50,107 nt of DNA from positions 1-50,107 of the forward strand of contig WQWM01000017.1 of NCBI GenBank assembly GCA_009785335.1, given 5' to 3'. This DNA comes from Oscillospiraceae bacterium. Its GTDB lineage: Bacteria > Bacillota > Clostridia > Oscillospirales > Acutalibacteraceae. A model generated the notes under the pieces. It saw only the letters and a program-made list of their open reading frames with translations, made no database searches and was not told where the DNA came from. Positions 1-6,642 of this stretch are shown in pieces (the stretch's first letter is position 1; each line of letters begins with the position of its first letter). The position numbers were made by a program, and so were the translations under genes.

Positions 1-71
1 AAAAAAAGAAAAAAAAAAAAGAAAAAAAAAAAAAAAAGAGTGGAGGCGGGGGGGGGGGGGGGGGGGGCGGG
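1..71. repeat. A-rich tract followed by G20 tract
   Basis: Positions 1-40 are almost pure A with a few G; 48-67 are 20 consecutive G, then CGGG, directly before a TATAAT. The strand is purine-only over nearly all of this stretch. The related promoter at 2831 has TTGACA plus a G8 tract in the same place; here no -35 hexamer is visible. The tract is at the window edge, so its length may be unreliable in the assembly. Confidence 0.8.
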
Positions 72-100
72 TATAATATAATTTATCTATAATTAGGAGG
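72..100 (+). promoter_or_regulatory. -10 region and RBS of first MKH-family operon
   Basis: Two overlapping TATAAT hexamers (72-77, 77-82) follow the G tract, and AGGAGG (95-100) precedes ATG 108. The block from GTATAATATAATTTATCTA onward matches the promoter at 2847-2865, so the two promoters are paralogous, but the -35 expected about 17 bp upstream falls inside the G tract. Confidence 0.6.
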
Positions 101-107
101 ATTTCAA

Positions 108-650
108 ATGAAACACGCAAAACGCCTACTCATCCTGTTGCTGGTCACACTGCTTGCTTTCGGAATTTCCACGCCTGCCATGGCGAACACTCCTGCGGGC
201 ACGCCTGTTTTTTCAATCCAGCCCGCGGATGCAACCATTGAGCACCGTGTAGTGGGCACAACAGTCAGCCTTCATGCTTGGGCCACTATTCCAGAGGGTG
301 GCACAGTAAATTTCCAATGGCAACGAGTGGATGGTACTGAACCTGTAAATATAGGATGGAGTCCAATCGGAAGGACAACAATTACTTATGATGGCACCTG
401 GACTTCGCAGCAGGTGCGAGTGATTGCCTACAATGCTGAAGATAGCCATTTGCCATTGATGCAGCGCCGCCATGCAGTGAGCAACACCGCTACAATCACA
501 GCAACAGGTCGCACGATTGAAGAAACAGTGAACATCGCGCGAATCCTCGCTATTATAGTTACGGTTGCTGGAGCCGCCATTGTCGTTATCGCTGGTGTAG
601 TTGCCTTTTGGTGGTTTATTGGTCTTGTTTCAATGGCCAATACGATATAA
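108..650 (+). CDS. Small secreted, membrane-anchored protein with Ig-like domain (MKH family, copy 1)
   Basis: Predicted surface protein of 180 aa. A signal peptide (residues 1-26, ending PAMA) is followed by a beta-rich, Ig-like segment of about 85 residues containing FQWQRVDG, and a C-terminal hydrophobic helix (about 144-172) that should anchor it. Signal peptide and FQWQRVDG/YNxED/LPLMxRRH motifs recur in the gene at 2884, and the signal peptide also at 670 and 3548, so it belongs to a local paralogous family. It is 19 bp upstream of copy 2 and presumably co-transcribed. The promoter carries a G20 tract. I recognise no named family; a surface or stress role is only inferred. Confidence 0.8.
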   Translation: MKHAKRLLILLLVTLLAFGISTPAMANTPAGTPVFSIQPADATIEHRVVGTTVSLHAWATIPEGGTVNFQWQRVDGTEPVNIGWSPIGRTTITYDGTWTSQQVRVIAYNAEDSHLPLMQRRHAVSNTATITATGRTIEETVNIARILAIIVTVAGAAIVVIAGVVAFWWFIGLVSMANTI

Positions 651-669
651 TTGAACAGGAGAATTTCAC

Positions 670-933
670 ATGAAACACGCAAAACGTTTGCTTGCTTTGC
701 TGCTGGTCACACTGCTCACCTTTGGCATTTCTGTGCCCGCAATGGCGAACACTCCTGCGGATGCATCTGTGATTGCAGTCCAACCTGCGGACGACGCATT
801 TGAAGAAGTGCTGAGCCTAGCGCGAATTCTTGTTATTGTTGTCACAGTAGCTTTCATTGCGCTTTTTCTTGTTGCAGGGGGCATTATGGTTTGGTGGTTT
901 ATTAATCTGGTTCCAACGGCAAATAGGATATAA
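670..933 (+). CDS. Small secreted membrane protein lacking the Ig-like domain (MKH family, copy 2)
   Basis: An 87-aa protein whose first 30 residues are almost the same as copy 1 (signal peptide ending PAMANTPA) and whose C-terminal helix (LARILVIVVTVA... MVWWFINLV) also matches copy 1, but the roughly 80-residue Ig-like middle is missing. It looks like an internally deleted duplicate of its upstream neighbour. RBS AGGAGA at 658-663 precedes ATG 670; a rho-independent terminator follows at 949. Function unknown. Confidence 0.75.
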   Translation: MKHAKRLLALLLVTLLTFGISVPAMANTPADASVIAVQPADDAFEEVLSLARILVIVVTVAFIALFLVAGGIMVWWFINLVPTANRI

Positions 934-948
934 CCTAAAATAACTCAA

Positions 949-978
949 AGCGGCGGACTAACCACCTGCCGCTTTTTT
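949..978 (+). terminator. Terminator of MKH operon 1
   Basis: Stem AGCGGC (949-954) / GCCGCT (968-973) followed by a T run. Confidence 0.8.
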
Positions 979-999
979 GTGTTATCTGCGAAAAAATCC

Positions 1000-1028
1000 T
1001 TGCATTTGCTGTGGGTTTGTTGTATAAT
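1000..1028 (+). promoter_or_regulatory. Promoter of TA locus 1 toxin mRNA
   Basis: TTGCAT (1000-1005), 17 bp, TATAAT (1023-1028). The transcript would start near 1035 with a leader of about 78 nt. The leader contains CCCTTTCC (1061-1068), complementary to GGAAAGG at the Shine-Dalgarno site (about 1095-1101), which could hide the ribosome site. Confidence 0.75.
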
Positions 1029-1112
1029 AAAATACAACCTGTCGGGTGGCGGATGCTGACCCCTTTCCTTTGCTTGCATACTCTGGAGCGAATGGAAAGG
1101 AGGGATGCCTTT

Positions 1113-1289
1113 GTGAATTGTTCTCAATTGTTGTGGATAGTGGCAGATATGGTCACAGCGTTGGCAGCGGATACAACATACGCCATCGTGGTCGCGCAAG
1201 CGGCACTGCAATTTGTTCAGGTTTTGCTTGAGCACATAAAGAAACAACCGCCCACGAGCCTAGACAACTCGGGCGGTTGTTTCTTCTAA
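1113..1289 (+). CDS. Candidate type I toxin peptide, C-terminally extended (TA locus 1)
   Basis: A 58-aa peptide from GTG 1113, chosen because AAAGGAGG (1096-1103) lies 9 nt upstream; ATG 1105 is too close and hits a stop at once. Residues about 5-43 form a hydrophobic helix ending in a basic LEHIKK. The frame then runs through the terminator hairpin and adds a PPTSLDNSGGCFF tail. In locus 4 the homologous hairpin has TAA at the matching codon; here it is CAA, with a pairing change on the other arm. Facing promoter and antisense RNA fit a type I toxin, but toxicity is inferred and the long tail could mean a decayed copy. Confidence 0.5.
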   Translation: MNCSQLLWIVADMVTALAADTTYAIVVAQAALQFVQVLLEHIKKQPPTSLDNSGGCFF

Positions 1290-1330
1290 CCTAGCGATAG
1301 GAAAGGGGGCGCAGTCGTTCCCGACAAGCC
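1236..1330 (-). ncRNA. Candidate antitoxin RNA of TA locus 1
   Basis: A strong minus-strand promoter (TTGACA 1365-1360, 17 bp, TATACT 1342-1337 with extended TG) should start an RNA near 1330 that ends at the shared hairpin (1241-1283) followed by TTTCTTTA on that strand. The ~95 nt RNA is complementary to the toxin mRNA 3' end, and its 5' end repeats the toxin leader (TGTCGGG ... CCCTTTCCT). Confidence 0.6.
1241..1283. terminator. Bidirectional terminator of TA locus 1
   Basis: Perfect 13-bp stem GAAACAACCGCCC (1241-1253) / GGGCGGTTGTTTC (1271-1283), used from both strands. Its loop and stem resemble the terminator of TA locus 4 at 43318-43360 (AGCCTAG and AACTCGGGCGGTT shared). Confidence 0.75.
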
Positions 1331-1336
1331 ACCTTC

Positions 1337-1365
1337 AGTATATCACATACACCCCATTTTGTCAA
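1337..1365 (-). promoter_or_regulatory. Promoter of antitoxin RNA, TA locus 1
   Basis: On the minus strand TTGACA (1365-1360), 17 bp, TATACT (1342-1337), preceded by TGA (extended -10). Confidence 0.75.
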
Positions 1366-1396
1366 GCGAAATTTTTAACACACGGAGGAATTATCC

Positions 1397-2731
1397 ATGC
1401 CACGCAACGTCATCATCATCGGCGCCGCCGGGCGCGACTTCCACAACTTCAACACGTTTTATCGCAACAACGCGGACTACAACGTGGTGGCCTTCACGGC
1501 TGCACAAATCCCCGATATCGCCGACCGCAAATACCCCGCGGCACTGGCGGGCGAGCTGTATCCGCAAGGCATCCCCATCTATGATCAAGCTGACCTGGAA
1601 AAATTGATTGTTGAACTCAACGCCGACGAGTGTGTGTTCGCCTATAGCGATGTGCCTTATGCCAGCGTGATGGGCATTGGCGCACAAGTGAACGCCGCCG
1701 GCGCAGACTTCACCTTGCTGGGCTGGAAAAACACCATGATTAAATCCACAAAGCCCGTGATTGCCATCGGCGCAGTGCGCACCGGCTGCGGCAAAAGCCA
1801 AACAACAAGGCGCGTCGCAGAGGCATTGATGGCCAAAGGGCTGAAGGTCATTGCCATTCGCCATCCCATGCCCTATGGCGACTTGGAAGCCCAAAAGGTG
1901 CAACGTTTTGCTGCGCTGGAGGATCTTGCAACGCACAAGTGCACCATTGAAGAAATGGAAGAATATGAGCCCCACATCGTGCGCGGCAACGTGATTTATG
2001 CCGGTGTGGATTACGAAGCGATTTTGCGCGCAGCAGAAAATGACCCCAACGGCTGCGATGTGATTTTGTGGGACGGCGGCAACAACGACTTCCCGTTTTA
2101 TCATTCTGACCTGACCATCACCATCGTTGACCCGCACCGCCCCGGTCACGAACTGGCTTACTACCCCGGCGAAGTGACTTTGCGCATTGCCGACGTTGCG
2201 GTGGTGAACAAAATTGACAGCGCGGACTTTGATAAAATCCTGCAAGTGCGTGAAAACATTGCCAAAGTTGCGCCCAACGCCGTGGTGATTGACGCGGCTT
2301 CGACGCTGAGCGTTGACGACCCATCTGCCATTCGCGGCAAACGCGTGCTGGTGGTAGAAGACGGCCCCACACTTACGCATGGTGAAATGAAAATTGGTGC
2401 TGGTGTGGTTGCGGCCAAGCGCTTTGGTGCGGCAGAGTTGGTTGATCCGCGGCCATATGCTGTGGGCAAACTTGCCGAAACCTTCGAGCTTTACCCCGGC
2501 ATTGGCGATGTGCTGCCGGCCATGGGTTATGGCGAGCAGCAAATGAAAGACCTCGCAGCGACCATCGCGGCAACGCCTTGCGACACCGTGGTGATTGCTA
2601 CGCCCATTGATTTGGCGCGTATTATCGAAATCAACAAGCCCAGCACGCGCGTGGAATATGAGCTGCAAGAAATCGGCAAACCGGATGTTGATGACATCAT
2701 TGAAGAATTCGTGGCGAAGTTTGTGAAATAG
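1397..2731 (+). CDS. Cyclic 2,3-diphosphoglycerate synthetase-like GTPase
   Basis: A 444-aa soluble protein resembling the cyclic 2,3-diphosphoglycerate synthetase family, P-loop NTPases known from archaea and found as uncharacterised homologues in bacteria. An N-terminal Rossmann-like part (VIIIGAAGRDFHNF) precedes a P-loop at about residues 125-134 (GAVRTGCGKS); WDGGNND and VVNKID look like the G3 and G4 nucleotide motifs. Start ATG 1397 has GGAGGA at 1383. No promoter was found just upstream; a terminator follows at 2764. Synthesis of cyclic DPG in this organism is not shown; another role acting on phosphorylated metabolites is possible. Confidence 0.75.
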   Translation: MPRNVIIIGAAGRDFHNFNTFYRNNADYNVVAFTAAQIPDIADRKYPAALAGELYPQGIPIYDQADLEKLIVELNADECVFAYSDVPYASVMGIGAQVNAAGADFTLLGWKNTMIKSTKPVIAIGAVRTGCGKSQTTRRVAEALMAKGLKVIAIRHPMPYGDLEAQKVQRFAALEDLATHKCTIEEMEEYEPHIVRGNVIYAGVDYEAILRAAENDPNGCDVILWDGGNNDFPFYHSDLTITIVDPHRPGHELAYYPGEVTLRIADVAVVNKIDSADFDKILQVRENIAKVAPNAVVIDAASTLSVDDPSAIRGKRVLVVEDGPTLTHGEMKIGAGVVAAKRFGAAELVDPRPYAVGKLAETFELYPGIGDVLPAMGYGEQQMKDLAATIAATPCDTVVIATPIDLARIIEINKPSTRVEYELQEIGKPDVDDIIEEFVAKFVK

Positions 2732-2763
2732 CCTTCGCGATTGATTGAATAGCATAACCGTAA

Positions 2764-2790
2764 GGGCAGATGAAAATCTGCTCTTTTTTT
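2764..2790 (+). terminator. Terminator after the DPG synthetase-like gene
   Basis: GGGCAGAT-GAAA-ATCTGCTC hairpin followed by a long T run. Confidence 0.85.
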
Positions 2791-2830
2791 CGTCAAATTG
2801 CACAAACTTGAAAAACTTTGCAAAAAAGGC

Positions 2831-2858
2831 TTGACAAATGGGGGGGGTATAATATAAT
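2831..2858 (+). promoter_or_regulatory. Poly-G promoter (G8) of MKH copy 3
   Basis: TTGACA (2831-2836) is followed by AAT and eight G (2840-2847), then two overlapping TATAAT hexamers (2848-2853 and 2853-2858). Spacing is 11 bp to the first and 16 bp to the second, so slippage in the G run changes the spacer directly. One more G gives 17 bp to the second hexamer, the spacing of most other promoters in the window. Confidence 0.75.
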
Positions 2859-2883
2859 TTATCTACAAATAGGAGGATTAGAC

Positions 2884-3399
2884 ATGAAACACACAAAACG
2901 CTTACTCGCCCTGCTACTTACCCTGTTGCTCGCCCTCGGCATTTCGGCGCCCGCCATGGCGAACGTTCCCGGCATACCTGGGATTGCGCAGCAACCTCAA
3001 AGCGTTGAGCTTGACCCAACGCATTTGAGACAGATTACGGTTGGGGCGAGGGTAATGAATTGGCACATACCTAGTGGTGGCACCTCGGGATTTCAGTGGC
3101 AACGTGTAGACGGCAACGCACCCGTGAATGTCCCTTTAATGTTCACAGTAACCTATGCAGATCTTGCGAATGGTCCTCAGCAATTCCGCGTGGTTGTCTA
3201 CAACTCTGAAGACAGAGATCTGCCACTGATGGAGCGTCGTCATGTGATTAGCGATACGATAACAGTATCTCGTTATGTGCCGAGCCGCAACAACACGCTT
3301 ACCATTTTCATTGCTGTGTTTTTCATTGGCTTGATTGCGATTATTGTCGCCGTGCCGCTTGTGCTGGGCATCATTGGGCTGGTTGTGAATAATCGTTAA
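2884..3399 (+). CDS. Small secreted, membrane-anchored protein with Ig-like domain (MKH family, copy 3)
   Basis: A 171-aa paralogue of the gene at 108: signal peptide 1-26 (MKHTKRLLALLL... PAMA), an Ig-like middle with FQWQRVDG, VVYNSED and LPLMERRH, and a C-terminal membrane helix of about 28 residues. ATG 2884 is chosen because AGGAGG (2871-2876) is correctly spaced; an upstream in-frame start would lie inside the promoter. It is monocistronic between a G8 promoter and a terminator at 3421. The ectodomain differs from copy 1 at most positions outside the shared motifs. No named family recognised. Confidence 0.8.
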   Translation: MKHTKRLLALLLTLLLALGISAPAMANVPGIPGIAQQPQSVELDPTHLRQITVGARVMNWHIPSGGTSGFQWQRVDGNAPVNVPLMFTVTYADLANGPQQFRVVVYNSEDRDLPLMERRHVISDTITVSRYVPSRNNTLTIFIAVFFIGLIAIIVAVPLVLGIIGLVVNNR

Positions 3400-3420
3400 C
3401 GTAATTGCATAAATGAGATG

Positions 3421-3447
3421 GGCGGGTGAAACACCCGCCTGTTTTTC
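3421..3447 (+). terminator. Terminator of MKH copy 3
   Basis: GGCGGGTGAAACACCCGCC hairpin plus T run. Confidence 0.85.
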
Positions 3448-3474
3448 CATAAATTGTGAAGTTGTGAAAAGCAC

Positions 3475-3503
3475 TTGACAAAACGCAGTTGAAGAGGTAT
3501 AAT
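3475..3503 (+). promoter_or_regulatory. Fixed promoter of MKH copy 4
   Basis: TTGACA (3475-3480), 17 bp, TATAAT (3498-3503). The spacer has no G tract, unlike copies 1 and 3, so this paralogue should not vary by slippage. Confidence 0.85.
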
Positions 3504-3547
3504 CTTTAACAAGCCACAGTGCTAAAACATAAAAGGAAGTTTAAAAT

Positions 3548-3883
3548 ATGAAACACACAAAAAGAATACTTGCTTTGTTGCTTTGCGTCTTGCTTGCCTT
3601 GGGCATTTCAGCGCCTGCCACAGCCAACGATTCGGGCTCGCCTGTCGCGTCTCAAATGACAATTGAGATCGCCGAGAGCCAAGGGGTAATTACCCGCACG
3701 TTCAACGCCATTATGCGCACGGTGATTATCTTGATTATGATCTTTGTGCTTGCCGTCGGCGTAATTTGGGTTTACACAAACTTGCGGGATATCATTCGCG
3801 CTAATTTACCTGCGCCAAGCCAACATACACCACCGAGCATTGATCAGCCAGCAGATCAACTAAATCTGGACTATCATAGCTAG
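3548..3883 (+). CDS. Small secreted membrane protein (MKH family, copy 4)
   Basis: A 111-aa member of the same family: signal peptide 1-27 (MKHTKRILALLL... PATAN), a short spacer of about 30 residues, one membrane helix (about 58-80, VIILIMIFVLAVGVIWV) and a polar, Pro-rich C-terminal tail of about 30 residues. It lacks the Ig-like domain. RBS AAGGAAG precedes ATG 3548. The last 83 bp overlap the 3' end of the opposing kinase gene. Unknown function; the constant signal peptide with changing ectodomain suggests duplication and divergence of surface-exposed proteins. Confidence 0.75.
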   Translation: MKHTKRILALLLCVLLALGISAPATANDSGSPVASQMTIEIAESQGVITRTFNAIMRTVIILIMIFVLAVGVIWVYTNLRDIIRANLPAPSQHTPPSIDQPADQLNLDYHS

Positions 3884-4583
3884 ATTCAAATGAATTTGAG
3901 TTTAAGTCCGTGGGAAGTTTTTCGTCGCTTCGCTGTGTCCTATTCAAGCCCGTGGAAAGTTTAAGGCTTGCCACAGATTTTTCATTGCGTTGCAGCCACA
4001 GCAATGTGCCGTGGTGCAGCCATGCGGTGCGCAGCATCGCGGAAGTCCCGCTGCCTGTTTGCTGCGCATGCCGATGCAGCTTATCTAAATCAACCCTACC
4101 CGTGCTTTCCACCGTGATGGTGATGGCGCGGGTTTTGCGTTGCATGGTCACGGTGATTTCACTCCCGCTGGTGTGCAACATGGCATTGGCGATGAGTTCC
4201 AACACAAGGGTGGTTAGCTCGCGCGGTGCACAGGCGAGTTCGATGCGTTCGTGCGGCGCGCTGAAGATTACGCTGCGGTTGTGCGGGCGAAGCAGTAAAT
4301 CTGCTGCTGCGCACAGGTCTTCTAGCATGCAGCGCAGGTCGCAGCGTTGCATGGCGAATTCCTGCTCGCCGCGTGTGGCATCCACTAAATTTTGCAGCGT
4401 GCGCAAGCGCAGTCGGCATTGCGACAGCATACCCTGCAAGTTTGGGTCATGCTTGCGGTTGGGGTGTTGCAGCAGCTCAAGCATCAGTCCGTGCAGAGCG
4501 CAGCGCAGGTCGTGCTCGTGTTCGCGGGTGATGGGGCTGTGCAGTGCGGTGCGGAAATTATCGCTGTATAAGATGGTGTTCAT
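3801..4583 (-). CDS. Sensorless histidine kinase-like ATPase with repeat-derived tail
   Basis: A 260-aa protein with a DHp-like helix (about 15-70; EHDLRCALHG, possible phospho-His 24) and a HATPase_c domain with N box ELIANAMLHT (129-138, Asn133) and a weak G box (GSGTSAML). No membrane segment or sensor domain, so cytoplasmic, and no response regulator is nearby. From about residue 208 the sequence comes from an interspersed repeat (CACAGCGAAGCGACG at 3937-3923) and then reads antisense through the end of the MKH copy 4 gene; the native C-terminus seems to have been replaced. It may act as a kinase or, with the altered end, as an inactive ATP-binding protein. Confidence 0.6.
   Translation of the reverse strand: MNTILYSDNFRTALHSPITREHEHDLRCALHGLMLELLQHPNRKHDPNLQGMLSQCRLRLRTLQNLVDATRGEQEFAMQRCDLRCMLEDLCAAADLLLRPHNRSVIFSAPHERIELACAPRELTTLVLELIANAMLHTSGSEITVTMQRKTRAITITVESTGRVDLDKLHRHAQQTGSGTSAMLRTAWLHHGTLLWLQRNEKSVASLKLSTGLNRTQRSDEKLPTDLNSNSFESSYDSPDLVDLLADQCSVVYVGLAQVN
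3915..3965. repeat. Truncated interspersed repeat in the kinase gene
   Basis: Carries CGTCGCTTCGCTGTG (3923-3937) and two copies of the motif CCGTGG(G/A)AAGTTT, matching modules of the repeats at 37540 and 21513-21535. Confidence 0.6.
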
Positions 4584-4672
4584 AGGGTTTATTGTTGGCG
4601 ATGGAGGGGGATATATTTGGTGGAATGTTTTGGAAACTTAATGAAATTCACAAATTATTTACAAAAAATCTC

Positions 4673-4699
4673 TTGACTTTTCGGGGGGGGGGGTATAAT
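4673..4699 (+). promoter_or_regulatory. Poly-G promoter (G11) of zinc-ribbon gene
   Basis: TTGACT (4673-4678), spacer of 15 bp made of TTTC plus eleven G (4683-4693), TATAAT (4694-4699). Two more G would give 17 bp. RBS AGGAGA (4714-4719) and ATG 4726 follow. Confidence 0.75.
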
Positions 4700-4725
4700 T
4701 GAATTAAAAAATCTAGGAGATTATC

Positions 4726-5160
4726 ATGGCTTACTTGGTTGAATGTTCATTGTGCAAAAGGCAAGTTAGTAGCGAAACGAGCAGTTGCCCAGGATGTGGG
4801 CATAACGTAGAAGCAGAATTGAGCAGAAAACAGCGAGAGTTAGACACACAAAAGAAAAAACAATGGTTGGCCAGCCCTGAAGGACATGCAAGTAAGCGTA
4901 AATATGAACTAGCAGAAGTGGCGAGAGAACCAAAAAACTTGTATGGAAGTGGACGTTGCAAAATTTGTGGCGGGGAAACTACCCACGGCAGCTATGGATG
5001 GTTTTGTCGGAACGAACTATATCAGAACTCTTGCTGTGCCTCAAAATGTCCGCTTTGTGGGGGTTGGTATGGGGCGCCACCGGAGTCATTGAAGTTTATG
5101 GCTGGCAATTATTGCGAAAAATGTGGTTATTTCAAGGAAGGTTTTCGTTACACCCCTTAA
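4726..5160 (+). CDS. Zinc-ribbon protein behind a poly-G promoter
   Basis: A 144-aa cytoplasmic protein with three Cys-rich units: CSLC...CPGC (8-24), a charged helix, CKIC (about 78-81), and a C-terminal CPLC...CEKC pair, giving at least two likely zinc sites. No signal peptide or membrane helix. No enzyme motif is visible; a nucleic-acid- or protein-binding role is typical for such ribbons but is inference. It stands alone with its own promoter; its stop codon is followed at once by a half copy of the TGTAGGGGCGGC repeat and then a terminator. Confidence 0.7.
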   Translation: MAYLVECSLCKRQVSSETSSCPGCGHNVEAELSRKQRELDTQKKKQWLASPEGHASKRKYELAEVAREPKNLYGSGRCKICGGETTHGSYGWFCRNELYQNSCCASKCPLCGGWYGAPPESLKFMAGNYCEKCGYFKEGFRYTP

Positions 5161-5172
5161 TGTAGGGGCGGC
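5161..5172 (+). repeat. Fragment of TGTAGGGGCGGC repeat
   Basis: TGTAGGGGCGGC directly after the stop codon, matching the end of the full repeats at 25287, 37810, 39845 and 41895. Confidence 0.6.
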
Positions 5173-5231
5173 GAGTTGAGTTCTTTATTAATTGGCCAAT
5201 AAAATTCTGACTACGTACTGAAAATCCAATA

Positions 5232-5257
5232 GGGCGGAGAAATCCGCCCGCTTTTTT
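5232..5257 (+). terminator. Terminator of zinc-ribbon gene
   Basis: GGGCGGA-GAAA-TCCGCCC stem followed by six T. Confidence 0.85.
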
Positions 5258-5296
5258 ATGCTTTTTTGTGCAACCCACCAAAATTTTACACAGCCC

Positions 5297-5325
5297 TTGC
5301 ATGTATGAAAAAGATGTGGTAAAAT
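5297..5325 (+). promoter_or_regulatory. gap promoter
   Basis: TTGCAT (5297-5302), 17 bp, TAAAAT (5320-5325) with TGG extension; RBS CGGAGG at 5351. Confidence 0.8.
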
Positions 5326-5362
5326 AAACAATGGATAAAAAATAAAATCTTCGGAGGACAAC

Positions 5363-6373
5363 ATGGCAGTAAAAGTTGCAATTAACGGATTTGGCCGCAT
5401 TGGCCGCTTGGCATTTCGCATGATGAACAACAACCCCGATTATGACATCGTGGCAATCAACGATCTCACCAGCCCCGAAATGCTGGCACACCTGCTGAAA
5501 TACGACACCGCACAAGGCCGCTACAACGGCACGGTGCAAGCTGGTGACGGCTGCATTGTGGTGGATGGCCGCACGATTACCATTCACGCAAACCGCAACC
5601 CCGCTGAACTGCCCTGGGGCGAACTGGGTGTTGATGTTGTGCTGGAGTGCACGGGCTTCTTCACCAGCAAAAAAGCGGCAAGTGCTCACCTAGAAGCAGG
5701 CGCGAAAAAAGTGGTTATCTCGGCTCCTGCGGATGCTGAAACAAAAACGGTTGTGTTCAGCGTGAACGAGAATATTCTCGACAGCAGCGACACCGTGATT
5801 TCGGCTGCAAGCTGCACCACCAACTGCTTGGCTCCCATGGCAAAAGCACTGAATGATTACGCTGCCATTCAAAGCGGCATCATGACCACCGTGCATGCCT
5901 ACACCGGCGACCAAATGATCCTCGACGGCCCGCACAGCAAAGGCGACCTGCGCCGTGCCCGTGCTGGTGCGCAAAATATTGTGCCCAACAGCACTGGTGC
6001 TGCCAAAGCAATCGGCTTGGTTATTCCCGAGCTCAACGGCAAACTGGTGGGCAGCGCACAACGTGTGCCTGTTTGCACTGGTTCCACCACGATTTTGGTT
6101 GCAGTGGTGAAAGGCGCAAACGTGACTGTTGACGGCGTGAATGCCGCCATGAAAGCCGCTGCCAGCGATAGCTTTGGCTACACCGAAGATCAAATCGTGA
6201 GCAGCGACGTTATCGGCATCAGCTATGGCAGCCTGTTTGATGGCACGCAAACCCTGGTGACCAAAGTGGATGACAACACCGCGCAAGTGCAAGTGGTGTC
6301 GTGGTATGACAACGAAGCGAGCTACACGGCGCAAATGGTGCGCGTGATTAAGTATTTCAGTGAGCTGAAATAA
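5363..6373 (+). CDS. gap: Glyceraldehyde-3-phosphate dehydrogenase, type I
   Basis: Glycolytic enzyme that oxidises and phosphorylates glyceraldehyde-3-phosphate to 1,3-bisphosphoglycerate with NAD(P). The 336-aa length is normal. The N-terminal Rossmann motif INGFGRIGR, catalytic Cys151 in SAASCTTNC, the His-containing [10 protein letters not shown] and the C-terminal WYDNEASY are all present. It is monocistronic, with its own promoter at 5297 and terminator at 6394; pgk and tpi are not adjacent. Confidence 0.97.
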   Translation: MAVKVAINGFGRIGRLAFRMMNNNPDYDIVAINDLTSPEMLAHLLKYDTAQGRYNGTVQAGDGCIVVDGRTITIHANRNPAELPWGELGVDVVLECTGFFTSKKAASAHLEAGAKKVVISAPADAETKTVVFSVNENILDSSDTVISAASCTTNCLAPMAKALNDYAAIQSGIMTTVHAYTGDQMILDGPHSKGDLRRARAGAQNIVPNSTGAAKAIGLVIPELNGKLVGSAQRVPVCTGSTTILVAVVKGANVTVDGVNAAMKAAASDSFGYTEDQIVSSDVIGISYGSLFDGTQTLVTKVDDNTAQVQVVSWYDNEASYTAQMVRVIKYFSELK

Positions 6374-6393
6374 CCTGCGAAATGAATAATGAA

Positions 6394-6428
6394 ACCCCCG
6401 GTTCGTTAGGAATCGGGGGTGTTTTTTT
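6394..6428 (+). terminator. gap terminator
   Basis: ACCCCCG (6394-6400) / CGGGGGT (6414-6420) stem plus seven T; the T run overlaps the end of the convergent RHH gene. Confidence 0.85.
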
Positions 6429-6609
6429 ATATAATTTCAAGTCTATCTAGTGCATATTCGCAAGCCAATTGGATGACTTTGTTGCGGCTCATACCTGTTT
6501 TGCCAGCGGTTTCGTCGAGCTTGGCGACGATTTCGTCAGTTAGCCGTGCTGAAACTACGGTGTAGCCGCCGTCACCGCGCAAGGGCTTGAGCTTGAATTT
6601 CTCCTCCAT
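6427..6609 (-). CDS. Ribbon-helix-helix transcription regulator
   Basis: A 60-aa protein with the CopG/Arc-type fold: a short strand (TVVSARLTD) followed by two helices joined by a turn (EIVAKLDETAGKTGMSRNKVIQLACEYAL). Such proteins dimerise and bind short repeats in operators. It is divergent from the zinc-ribbon membrane gene at 6723; a 24-bp palindrome at 6677-6700 lies on that gene's start site and is the obvious candidate operator. RBS GAGGTG precedes its ATG. No toxin partner is adjacent. Confidence 0.8.
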   Translation of the reverse strand: MEEKFKLKPLRGDGGYTVVSARLTDEIVAKLDETAGKTGMSRNKVIQLACEYALDRLEII

Positions 6610-6642
6610 TTGTCACCTCGCAAAATAATTCTAAAATAAGTA

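Noticed and set aside
1391-2896. 501-codon open frame on the minus strand opposite the DPG synthetase-like gene
   Set aside because: No family resemblance, His/Val-rich shadow composition; the plus strand has clear P-loop and G motifs. Similar long shadows at 14540-15769 and 48244-49812 were rejected for the same reason.
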